The notes under the pieces are model-generated. The model was not told the DNA's origin, ran no database searches, and saw only the letters and a program-made list of their open reading frames with translations. From contig DAOWEV010000003.1 of assembly GCA_030638325.1 (NCBI GenBank), positions 1 to 21,581 on the forward strand: DNA of 21,581 nucleotides. The letters are read 5' to 3'. The DNA comes from Bacteroidales bacterium. GTDB taxonomy: Bacteria; Bacteroidota; Bacteroidia; Bacteroidales; JAGOPY01. Of the stretch, positions 1 to 7,399 are shown piece by piece (within the stretch, counting starts at the first letter, position 1; each line of letters opens with the position of its first letter). The position numbers and the translations under genes are program-made.

Positions 1-1
1 A

Positions 2-1894
2 GCAAAGGGGTCCAATAATGATGGCTTATGGAATGAACAGGGTGCCTCCCTGAAAATAACCATTTTTCCCCCGCCCTGGAAAACCTGGTGGGCGTATTCT
101 TTATATTTATTATTTATTATTTTAATATTGATTATTGTCATACGGTATTATTTGAGACGTCAGAGATTATTGCATGAATTAGCCTTAGAACAAGTTCAAA
201 CCGAAAAACTTGAAGAGATGGATCGGCTGAAATCCAGGTTCTTTGCCAATATCTCCCATGAGTTCCGTACACCACTAACCCTGATATTGGGGCCTTTGAA
301 AAAACTCCGGACACAAATATCAGGGGAAGCTAAAAAAGACCTGGATATGATGCAGCGTAATGCACAAAGATTGCAAAACCTGATTAACCAGCTTTTAAGT
401 CTTTCAAAACTTGAATCGGGAAAAATGAAATTGCAGGCACAGGAGGTAAATATTGTTTCACTTGTGAACAGGTATGTGCAGTCTTTTGAATCACTTGCCA
501 AACAAAAGAAAATTGATTTGAGGTTCACTTCAGATATGGATGCTTTTCATCTGTTTGTTGATAAAGATAAGATCGGGAAAATACTTTACAACCTGTTGTC
601 TAATGCTTTTAAGTTTACGGGTGAAGGGGGGAGGATTGCGGTCACCATAACCCCCCTAAATCCCCCCTCAAGGGGGGACTTGCTGCTCGCTGACCCTCTC
701 TCTAAACGAAGCGCGAAGTCTCCCCCCTTCAGGGGGGACGGAAGGGGGGTGCAAATCAAAATTACCGACACCGGCCCCGGCATCCCACCCGAAAAACTGC
801 CCCACATCTTCGACCGCTTCTACCAGGCAGATGATTCCTATACTAAAAACCAGGAAGGCACAGGAATAGGACTGGCGCTTACGAAAGAGCTGGTCGAACT
901 TCATCATGGCGAAATCACAGTACAAAGCGATGTTGGAAAGGGAACTACTTTTACAGTTACCCTTCCACTTGGTAAAGAACATCTTCAACCGGATGAGATT
1001 GGAGGCAAAAATGGAATATCGAACACCGAACACCGAATTTTGAATGTTGAAGTCATTGAAAGTGAAGATTTAAGAGAAAATACAGCTGAAAAAAAGATAC
1101 TTAACCTTGACCCTCAGCGCTCAACCTTTGACACTGAGGCGAAGCCTCTCCTTCTCCTCGTCGAAGATAACTCCGACCTACGCTCCTACATTTGTGATTA
1201 CCTGGATGAATCATACCAGGTCATTGAAGCTGTTGACGGGAAAGAAGGATTGGAACAGGCTCTGGAGCAGATTCCTGACCTGGTGATCAGCGATGTGATG
1301 ATGCCGAAAATGGATGGATATGAATTTTGCCGTAAGCTTAAAACAGACGAGCGGACAAGCCATATCCCGGTCATTCTCTTAACTGCAAAAGCGGCCATGG
1401 AAGACAAACTGGAAGGATTGGAAACCGGTGCCGATGATTTTCTTACCAAACCGTTCGATCCGGATGAGTTGCTGGTAAGGATCAGCAACCTCATTAAGCA
1501 GCGGAAAAAATTGAAGGAGATAATTCTAAAGAATATCGGATATGTCAATCAGCTTTCAATCAGCGGAATAACATCCATGGATCAAAAGTTTTTAAAGAAA
1601 GCTGTTGACGTAGTTGAAAAATATATTTCAGATGCTGAGTTTACGGTTGAACTTTTTGGAACAGAAATGGCCATGAGCCGTGTGCAGTTACACCGCAAAC
1701 TCACTGCTCTTGTCGAACAGCCGGCCAGTGAGTTTATCCGTACCATCCGGCTAAACAGGGCTGCCATTCTCTTAAAGGAGAAATCCGGCAACATTGCAGA
1801 AATTGCATATGGTGTCGGGTTTAATAATCCCTCCTACTTCTCCGAATGCTTCCGTAAGCAATTCGGAAAGCTGCCCTCAGAATACATTGATTAA
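2..1894 (+). CDS. Hybrid two-component sensor/response regulator (HTCS type), 5'-truncated by the window edge
   Basis: The open frame runs in from the left edge, so a TTG or ATG start inside the window would be artificial. Visible residues 1-27 look like the end of a Y_Y_Y domain (GLWNE...IFPPPWKTWW), followed by one membrane helix at about 31-50. Next come HisKA with the phosphoacceptor His at about 86 (ISHEFRTPL), and HATPase_c with N box (KILYNLLSNAFKF), G1 (DTGPGIP) and G2 (GTGIGLAL). A receiver domain follows at about 381-495 with the phosphoacceptor Asp at about 431 (ISDVMMPKMDG), then a C-terminal AraC-type helix-turn-helix (IAEIAYGVGFNNPSYFSECF). HTCS proteins sense glycans or other ligands in the periplasm and activate nearby genes in one polypeptide. 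The ligand is unknowable here because the sensor half is missing. Oddities: about 33 extra residues encoded by a repeat inside HATPase_c, a second repeat in the linker before the receiver, and a patch of C-ending codons after the first insert. Confidence 0.95.
   Translation, partial: AKGSNNDGLWNEQGASLKITIFPPPWKTWWAYSLYLLFIILILIIVIRYYLRRQRLLHELALEQVQTEKLEEMDRLKSRFFANISHEFRTPLTLILGPLKKLRTQISGEAKKDLDMMQRNAQRLQNLINQLLSLSKLESGKMKLQAQEVNIVSLVNRYVQSFESLAKQKKIDLRFTSDMDAFHLFVDKDKIGKILYNLLSNAFKFTGEGGRIAVTITPLNPPSRGDLLLADPLSKRSAKSPPFRGDGRGVQIKITDTGPGIPPEKLPHIFDRFYQADDSYTKNQEGTGIGLALTKELVELHHGEITVQSDVGKGTTFTVTLPLGKEHLQPDEIGGKNGISNTEHRILNVEVIESEDLRENTAEKKILNLDPQRSTFDTEAKPLLLLVEDNSDLRSYICDYLDESYQVIEAVDGKEGLEQALEQIPDLVISDVMMPKMDGYEFCRKLKTDERTSHIPVILLTAKAAMEDKLEGLETGADDFLTKPFDPDELLVRISNLIKQRKKLKEIILKNIGYVNQLSISGITSMDQKFLKKAVDVVEKYISDAEFTVELFGTEMAMSRVQLHRKLTALVEQPASEFIRTIRLNRAAILLKEKSGNIAEIAYGVGFNNPSYFSECFRKQFGKLPSEYID
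650..749. repeat. MITE-like inverted-repeat element inserted in frame in the kinase ATPase domain
   Basis: A roughly 100-bp block begins ACCCCCCTAAATCCCCCC and contains CAAGGGGGGACT. Its right end, read on the other strand, begins ACCCCCCTTCCGTCCCCCC and contains GAAGGGGGGAGACT, so the two ends are imperfect inverted repeats. It encodes about 33 low-complexity residues between the strand ending GGRIAVTI and the strand VQIKITDTGPGIP, where HATPase_c domains normally have a loop of a few residues. The frame stays open. I recall similar CCCCCTAAATCCCCC repeats between genes in other Bacteroidota; that is from memory. Confidence 0.8.
1020..1040. repeat. Short heptamer repeat in the kinase-receiver linker
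   Basis: Three 7-bp units follow each other: CGAACAC, CGAACAC, CGAATTT, then TGAATGTTGAAG. They are translated as part of the linker SNTEHRILNVEV between HATPase_c and the receiver domain. The linker tolerates extra residues, so the insertion is probably neutral to folding. Confidence 0.6.
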
Positions 1895-1908
1895 AACCCA
1901 TATTCCCA

Positions 1909-2012
1909 CCGTCCTGCCGTCCTACAGTCTTACCGTCCTACCGTCCTACCGTCCTACAGTCCTACCGTCCTACCGTCCTACAGTCCCACAGTCCTACCGT
2001 CCTACAGTCCTG
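1909..2012. repeat. Tandem array of 13 x 8 bp (C[CA]GTCCTA)
   Basis: Thirteen consecutive 8-bp units cover 104 bp exactly, starting 14 bases after the regulator's stop codon. Eight are CCGTCCTA or its one-base variant CCGTCCTG, and five are CAGTCCTA-like. It fills much of the 276-bp gap before the next gene; the rest of the gap is AT-rich with no clear promoter. A frame through the array reads as an 8-residue protein repeat (PTVLPSYR-like), which is an effect of the 8-bp unit and not a gene. Confidence 0.95.
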
Positions 2013-2157
2013 AAGCTAAGAATCAGGGCTTAACTTATTGAAATCTCTCCACATGTAACATATCTCGCATCATTTGTAACCCCTCTGGTAGGAAATTACC
2101 CTATTCAGGTTGTAATTTTACTGAACTTATTTAAAACAGATTTTTAATCAAATTATC

Positions 2158-2163
2158 AGGAGG
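2158..2163 (+). promoter_or_regulatory. Canonical Shine-Dalgarno site AGGAGG
   Basis: AGGAGG lies 7 bases before the ATG at 2171 and fixes that start. Such strong sites are unusual in Bacteroidota, where most genes, including most in this window, have none. Confidence 0.8.
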
Positions 2164-2170
2164 AAATATT

Positions 2171-4399
2171 ATGAAATCAAAAATCTTATCTGCAGCAATT
2201 CTTTTAACTTTTAACTTTTTACTTTTAACTTCTTTTTCATTTGCCCAATGGGAAATGCTATATCCCAAACCCACTAATAATGACCTGGAGGATGTTTTTT
2301 TTATTGATGATTTTAATGCTTGGGCAGTAGGCGAAAATGGAACAATTATTCATACCAATGATGGTGGAGTTAACTGGGCTTTTCAGGACAGTGGAACCGA
2401 ACTCAGACTACGATCTGTTATTTTTACTGATCTCCAAACCGGATGGATAGTTGGTGGAGAACCCAATCCTATTCCTGGTGAATTTATCATTTTGCACACT
2501 TCTGATGGTGGTAGTAATTGGAATATTCAGAAAACAGATAACACCTCCTGGCTGAAATCTGTTTTTTTTATCGATTCCAGTAAAGGATGGGCAGTGGGTG
2601 AAAATGGGGCCATTCTACACACTAATAATGGTGGTGCAGATTGGATATCCCAGTGGAGCTGGCCAACATATATTGACTTTAATGAAGTGTTTTTTGTTGA
2701 TTCATTGAATGGTTGGATAGCAGGGGAAAGTGGATTATACAACACAATCAATGGAGGATTGAACTGGGATCTACAGATTACAAATGTCAGTTTTAGTTCT
2801 GTTTTCTTTATAAGCTCAAGTGAAGGATGGGCATCAACCGAAAGTGTTGGATGCTGTATTGTGCATACAATTGATAGTGGAAATACATGGGAAACCCTAT
2901 CTTATTGGATTGGTTATGAAAGTTCCATGGGAAACTATTCAATCTTTTTTAAGGATAGATCGGAGGGATGGATGTTGCATCGCGGTATTTTTTACGGAGG
3001 ATGGATAACAACTGTTTTTTGTGATTTATTAAAAACATATGATGGTGGCCTTACATGGGTCAATATAGGATTGCCAACAGCATTAAGTTTAAATTCAGTT
3101 CATTTCAGCCCTGATGGATCAGGCTCACTTGTTGGTGACCGGGGTATCATTTTTAAATCTTGTGAATGGGGTGATGAATGGCAACAACAATCTCAGGGAA
3201 ACAGTACATGGCTGTATTCAATTGCTTTTCCGGATATGATGAACGGATGGGCAGTAGGCAGTGATAGAAATTCTTCCTGGTGGGGTGATTATGTTTCAGT
3301 AATTATACATACTTCCGATGGTGGTACAAGCTGGGAGGCTCAAAACAGTAATATTTCAGGATTTCTGAAATCCGTTAGCTTTATTGATTCAAATAAAGGC
3401 TGGGCCGTTGGGTATTCAAATGATACAGCTTATATAATCAATACAACAAATGGCGGAGAAGAATGGCTTATTCAAAAGTGGGATACAAATATTTCTCTTA
3501 CTGAAGTCTGTTTTATAGATGAGTCATATGGTTGTGCCGTAGGTGGATATTATGGCATTAATGGATATAGTGAAGGAAGGATCCTGAAAACAAGTGATGG
3601 AGGAACTACATGGGAGCAACAATATTGTGATACCTGTGAAGCCTTAAATTCTGTGTTTTTTGTGGATCATGATCATGGATGGGTTGTTGGAAGCTCAATA
3701 TATAATACAACAGATGGTGGCCAAAACTGGACAGAACAGTTATTTGATACCAATGGTTATTCCTTTACATCAATCTTTTTTACCGATCCTCAGAAAGGTT
3801 GGATAGTGGGAAATAAATATGCAGTATATGGAGGGGGCAGTATAATATTACATACCACGGACGGAGGCAACACCTGGTCATCCAAATTATATAACACATG
3901 GTTGTATTCGGTTCATTTTAAAGATAATGACAATGGCCTTATCTCCGGTAACAACGGAATGATACTGTTAACAGATGATGGAGGTATTACCTGGGGAATA
4001 CAGGATTCAGGAACGGATAATATCCTTTATTCAATCTGTTATACAAATGATGGTCAGGGATATGCCGCAGGCGCCTGGGGTACAATTGTTCACTGGGATA
4101 CCCTTAGCCTTGCTGCAGATGAATTTTCAGATCATATTTCAGAAATAAAACTCTTTAATTATCCGAATCCGTTCCGCAACCAAACTAACATCCAGTTTAC
4201 AATACCAGATCCCGGAACCGTTAAACTCAAGATCAGTGACATGAACGGCCGGATCATCCGGACATTTACGAAAGAGCGCCTGGCCGCCGGCAGGCATCAT
4301 GTCCAATGGCAGGTAGGAAACCTTAATTCAGGTTTATATTTCATCAGGCTTGAAACAAATAACAACTCAGTATTTCACAAAACAGTGATTATAAAATAG
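2171..4399 (+). CDS. Secreted YCF48-like beta-propeller protein with T9SS sorting domain
   Basis: 742 residues. Residues 1-25 form a signal peptide ending FSFAQ. The body carries 14 repeats of about 47 residues with the pattern GWAVG-x-x-G-x-I-x-x-T-x-DGG-x-x-W, typical of YCF48/BNR-like propellers (often annotated as photosystem II stability factor-like; a photosynthetic role is not implied). Residues from about 655 to the end form a T9SS type A sorting domain (LFNYPNPFRNQT ... LNSGLYFIRLETNNNSVFHKTVIIK), so the protein should cross the outer membrane and be anchored or released. The substrate is unknown; no catalytic motif is visible. The next gene encodes another T9SS propeller protein 61 bases downstream, so the two may be co-transcribed. 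Part of the signal-peptide coding sequence is a 7-bp tandem repeat. Confidence 0.93.
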   Translation: MKSKILSAAILLTFNFLLLTSFSFAQWEMLYPKPTNNDLEDVFFIDDFNAWAVGENGTIIHTNDGGVNWAFQDSGTELRLRSVIFTDLQTGWIVGGEPNPIPGEFIILHTSDGGSNWNIQKTDNTSWLKSVFFIDSSKGWAVGENGAILHTNNGGADWISQWSWPTYIDFNEVFFVDSLNGWIAGESGLYNTINGGLNWDLQITNVSFSSVFFISSSEGWASTESVGCCIVHTIDSGNTWETLSYWIGYESSMGNYSIFFKDRSEGWMLHRGIFYGGWITTVFCDLLKTYDGGLTWVNIGLPTALSLNSVHFSPDGSGSLVGDRGIIFKSCEWGDEWQQQSQGNSTWLYSIAFPDMMNGWAVGSDRNSSWWGDYVSVIIHTSDGGTSWEAQNSNISGFLKSVSFIDSNKGWAVGYSNDTAYIINTTNGGEEWLIQKWDTNISLTEVCFIDESYGCAVGGYYGINGYSEGRILKTSDGGTTWEQQYCDTCEALNSVFFVDHDHGWVVGSSIYNTTDGGQNWTEQLFDTNGYSFTSIFFTDPQKGWIVGNKYAVYGGGSIILHTTDGGNTWSSKLYNTWLYSVHFKDNDNGLISGNNGMILLTDDGGITWGIQDSGTDNILYSICYTNDGQGYAAGAWGTIVHWDTLSLAADEFSDHISEIKLFNYPNPFRNQTNIQFTIPDPGTVKLKISDMNGRIIRTFTKERLAAGRHHVQWQVGNLNSGLYFIRLETNNNSVFHKTVIIK
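2201..2228. repeat. Heptamer repeat CTTTTAA inside signal-peptide codons
   Basis: Four 7-bp units in a row: CTTTTAA, CTTTTAA, CTTTTTA, CTTTTAA. Because 7 is not a multiple of 3, the units are read in successive frames and encode most of the hydrophobic core LLTFNFLLLT. Written as AACTTTT, the unit differs only at pyrimidine positions from the intergenic AACTCTC/AACTCTT heptamers at 7285 and 8853. Confidence 0.7.
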
Positions 4400-4447
4400 A
4401 ATTTCAAAATATTTAGTAAATTTATGATCGATAAAATCAATATAATT

Positions 4448-4453
4448 GGAGGA
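4448..4453 (+). promoter_or_regulatory. Strong Shine-Dalgarno site GGAGGA
   Basis: GGAGGA ends 7 bases before the ATG at 4461. It selects that ATG over the in-frame TTG at 4446, which would place the site inside the coding sequence. Confidence 0.8.
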
Positions 4454-4460
4454 CAGTACT

Positions 4461-7082
4461 ATGAAAAAATTAATCACACCGCTTATCTTGATTCCCTTCT
4501 TTCTGACACCTGCTATTTGTAGCGCACAGAAAATCTCATCATGGAATGATATTCCCGAAGATATTAAAAACACCAAAGTTTTTAAACGGTTTGAGTGGGA
4601 ATACAAACAAAGGGCATTTCCATACGATACTATACCTTATGAAACCTATCATCGGGAAAAATCAAAAGAGATCAAAAAAATAAAAAACAATCATTATAAA
4701 AACGCTGCCCAGCTTCCCTGGACTTCCTTAGGCCCGAAGGGGGTGGAAGGTGGTTCAATTATGCCTGACTGGGGGGTTCTGAGTGGCCGGGTACGGGCAG
4801 TGGCTGTGCACCCAACCGATCCTTTAACGGTTTATATAGGGGCTGCAGGTGGCGGTATCTGGAAAACCACAGACGGAGGCGAAAACTGGATGGATGTAGG
4901 CAGGCACCTGGAATCTTTATCTTATGGCTCAATAGCGATTGACCCTGACAATCCCGAAACAATTTATGCAGGTACGGGTGAAGCCGTATTTCTGGCAGGA
5001 TTCATCCATTTCAGTGGAAAAGGTTTGTATAAATCAATTAATGGTGGTTTAACATGGCAGCTTATTACAAATGGGTTTGGAGATCAAACCCATTTTAGCG
5101 ATTTAGCAGTTAATCCGCATAATTCCAATATTGTAATGGCAACAATGGCCAGCGGTTGTTTTTATCTTGGAGTCGGGCTTCCTAATGAAGGGGTTTGGAA
5201 AAGCACGGATGCCGGTATTACCTGGAATAAAACCTTAGATGTAGAAGATGCCTGGGATATTTTATTTCACCCAACCGACCAGAATATTGTTTATGCCGCA
5301 ATTGGTGGAATGAATAATAATTCCGGTTTTTATATTTCAACAGACCAGGGTAATTCGTGGAGCCAGAGTAACAATGGTTTACAAGCGCAAAACACAATAG
5401 CGAGAATGCATATTGACATTTCCAGGTCAAATCCTGATACTATATATGCTGTTACTTACGAACCTAGTGGCAGCAATCCATTTATGGGAACCACGAGAGC
5501 TTATAAATCTGTAAATGGTGGTGGAAACTGGGATCAAATCTCAGCAGGTGTTCCGCTGGGTGGTAATTATGGCGGGGGGTGGAGGGACCAGGGATTCTAT
5601 GACTTATGTATAGCGGTAAATCCATGGAACCCGGAGCACGTTCTGATTGGTAACATAGAATTACACGAAACCACAGACGGCATAAATTTTTCACCAGAGA
5701 GGCCCCATGGGAACAACGCCTGGGGAAGCCTTACTCATACTGATTATCATCAACTTAAATTTTCACTATCAAATCCCGGTTATTTATATATCGGTTGTGA
5801 TGGAGGTATATACAAGTCAACCGATGCCGGAGTTTCAGCAACATCGGTCAATGAGGGGCTGGAGACTTTACAGTTTTACAGGATTGCTTCCCACCCAACC
5901 GATCCCCAAATTCTTCTTGGCGGAATGCAAGACAATGGTACAGCCCGTACAGTTGATGGGGGTAACAATTGGGACCTGGTGGCTTCAGGAGATGGTATGG
6001 AATGTTTCTTTGACCACACCAATCCAACTATTGCATATGCATCTTTTCAAAATTGTAAATTACTAAAAAGCATAGACACCGGAAATACTTTTAACCAGTT
6101 GTATTATTCCAACGGTGCCTGGATAGCGCCATTTTTCATGCATCCCACCAATAATGATACGCTTTATACTGCTAATATTCACGTATTAAGGTCAACAACT
6201 GCATCAACTCCCTTTTTACCAATTGCGCTAAATGCAGCTCCAGTATTTATTAGCACCATGCATCAAAGTAAAGTAAATCCGATGAATATGATCTTTGCCA
6301 CCGGCGGAGGAAGCATACCGATGCATGATTCTGTAATAATAGTGAAGGTGTCAACAGATGGAGGAGAGAACTGGAATGATGTTACGGCAAATATTTCCGG
6401 AGAGGAAAGATGGATCACACGTGTGCTTACCGATCCGGTTGAGGAAAACACATTATACATTGTCCGGACCGGATTCTCACCCGGAAACAAAGTTTACAAA
6501 TCAACTGATCTCGGACAAATCTGGACAAATATTTCAGGTGACCTGCCCGATTTGCCGTGCAACGACCTTTTTATTGATCCTGAAAACACAGATCATTTAT
6601 ACCTTGCCAATGACCTTGGAGTATACCAGTCAACCAATGGCGGCACAAACTGGAATTATGCCAGTGAGGGGATGCCGTTTGTTCCTGTGTTTGATTTTGA
6701 TTATGCAGATATGCCCTCCGGCAGGTATTTAAGAGCTGGCACACATGGCCGTTCTATATATGAGACAAATTTGCTCTATGTAGGGACAGATGAATTTCCA
6801 TTTTCAAAAGAGAATATTTCAACCGGTATAAAAATCCATAACTACCCCAATCCATTCTCCACCTCAATAACCATCGAATATGAACTTCAGCAAGCTGCAA
6901 ATGTTGAAATTGCAATATTCAACCAGATAGGCCAACAAATAGAAATGATAACCCAGTGGTTTGATCAAAAAGGAAAACACCAGTATGTGTGGGATGTATC
7001 CGACCTGCCCAACGGAATATATTTTGTCAGGGTGAGAGCAGGTCGGGAAATTGCTACCAGGAAGGTTGTTAGAATGAGATAG
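4461..7082 (+). CDS. Secreted sortilin/Asp-box-type beta-propeller protein with T9SS sorting domain
   Basis: 873 residues from the ATG behind the GGAGGA site. A signal peptide (MKKLITPLILIPFF ... CSAQ) leads into a short helical stretch (about 30-75), then a propeller opening with PWTSLGPKGVEGG and SGRVRAVAVHPTDP. About a dozen Asp-box motifs follow (KTTDGGENW, KSINGGLTW, KSTDAGITW, RTVDGGNNW, VSTDGGENW, QSTNGGTNW and variants), as in sialidase-like and VPS10/sortilin propellers. The C terminus from about 785 is a T9SS type A sorting domain (IHNYPNPFSTS ... LPNGIYFVRVRAGREIATRKVVRMR). I see no glycosidase catalytic residues, so binding or adhesion is as likely as catalysis. It probably shares a transcript with the preceding propeller gene, whose sorting domain resembles it (LFNYPNPF against IHNYPNPF). 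Confidence 0.93.
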   Translation: MKKLITPLILIPFFLTPAICSAQKISSWNDIPEDIKNTKVFKRFEWEYKQRAFPYDTIPYETYHREKSKEIKKIKNNHYKNAAQLPWTSLGPKGVEGGSIMPDWGVLSGRVRAVAVHPTDPLTVYIGAAGGGIWKTTDGGENWMDVGRHLESLSYGSIAIDPDNPETIYAGTGEAVFLAGFIHFSGKGLYKSINGGLTWQLITNGFGDQTHFSDLAVNPHNSNIVMATMASGCFYLGVGLPNEGVWKSTDAGITWNKTLDVEDAWDILFHPTDQNIVYAAIGGMNNNSGFYISTDQGNSWSQSNNGLQAQNTIARMHIDISRSNPDTIYAVTYEPSGSNPFMGTTRAYKSVNGGGNWDQISAGVPLGGNYGGGWRDQGFYDLCIAVNPWNPEHVLIGNIELHETTDGINFSPERPHGNNAWGSLTHTDYHQLKFSLSNPGYLYIGCDGGIYKSTDAGVSATSVNEGLETLQFYRIASHPTDPQILLGGMQDNGTARTVDGGNNWDLVASGDGMECFFDHTNPTIAYASFQNCKLLKSIDTGNTFNQLYYSNGAWIAPFFMHPTNNDTLYTANIHVLRSTTASTPFLPIALNAAPVFISTMHQSKVNPMNMIFATGGGSIPMHDSVIIVKVSTDGGENWNDVTANISGEERWITRVLTDPVEENTLYIVRTGFSPGNKVYKSTDLGQIWTNISGDLPDLPCNDLFIDPENTDHLYLANDLGVYQSTNGGTNWNYASEGMPFVPVFDFDYADMPSGRYLRAGTHGRSIYETNLLYVGTDEFPFSKENISTGIKIHNYPNPFSTSITIEYELQQAANVEIAIFNQIGQQIEMITQWFDQKGKHQYVWDVSDLPNGIYFVRVRAGREIATRKVVRMR

Positions 7083-7088
7083 TATACA

Positions 7089-7218
7089 GAATTGCACGAT
7101 TGCGCGATTGCGCGATGTATAAGATTTAACGAGGTAGGCCAAACTTTGGAAATCGAATATCGCGCAATCTCCTACATCGGGCAATCAAAATGTGGTAGAA
7201 TTGCACGATGTATAAGAT
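7089..7218. repeat. Intergenic block of direct and inverted ATTGCGCGAT repeats
   Basis: The block starts 7 bases after the propeller gene's stop. GAATTGCACGAT...GTATAAGAT occurs at 7089 and again at 7198; the first copy carries an extra TGCGCGAT x2 (16 bp). An inverted, diverged copy lies at 7159-7186 (ATCGCGCAATCTCCTACATC). The block could fold into a large hairpin. The remaining gap to 7399 holds the pyrimidine-rich heptamer array and the AbiE promoter region. Confidence 0.7.
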
Positions 7219-7284
7219 CTCTCACTCCCTCACTCCCTCAGTCCTCCTCTTCGGTCTTCCGACTTCCGACTTCGGTCTTCATCT

Positions 7285-7320
7285 CTCAACTCTCAACTCT
7301 CATCTCTCAACTCTCACTCC
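7285..7320. repeat. Heptamer array CTCAACT upstream of the AbiE pair
   Basis: The units CTCAACT, CTCAACT, CTCATCT, CTCAACT and a final CTCACTCC follow one another. They are preceded by a related CT-rich stretch (7220-7284) with CTTCGGTCTTC at both ends of a CGACTTC doublet. The same heptamer in the same orientation recurs at 8853-8898 on the other side of the AbiE genes. Confidence 0.8.
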
Positions 7321-7357
7321 ACTAAGAAATGAGATAATGAATTATTAAAGTAAGTTA

Positions 7358-7397
7358 TATTTCCAAAAATTGTTAATTTTGACAAAAAATGGAAATA
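7358..7397 (+). promoter_or_regulatory. Candidate AbiEi operator and promoter
   Basis: A perfect 8-bp inverted repeat, TATTTCCA (7358-7365) and TGGAAATA (7390-7397), flanks a second inverted repeat AAAATT-GTT-AATTTT (7366-7380). A sequence matching the Bacteroidota -7 box TAnnTTTG (TAATTTTG, 7374-7381) sits between the outer arms. No good -33 TTTG is seen. Characterised AbiEi antitoxins bind inverted repeats in their own promoter and repress it, which fits this position 3-42 bases before the abiEi ATG. Confidence 0.5.
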
Positions 7398-7399
7398 AA

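Noticed and set aside
668..1033. 121-residue minus-strand frame
   Set aside because: It lies entirely opposite the kinase domain, which has clear conserved motifs.
1909..2012. CRISPR array
   Set aside because: Units are 8 bp with no spacers. The 7- and 11-bp arrays fail in the same way, and no cas gene is present.
1794..2033. 79-residue plus-strand frame with an 8-residue repeat
   Set aside because: It overlaps the helix-turn-helix of the regulator in another frame, and its repeats are the translation of the 8-bp DNA array.
2171..4399. Photosystem II assembly factor
   Set aside because: The repeat family carries that name in databases, but this protein is secreted with a T9SS domain and nothing photosynthetic is present.
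7092..7325. 77-residue frame between the propeller and AbiE genes
   Set aside because: It consists of the ATTGCGCGAT block and the CTCAACT array read as protein; no independent coding signal.
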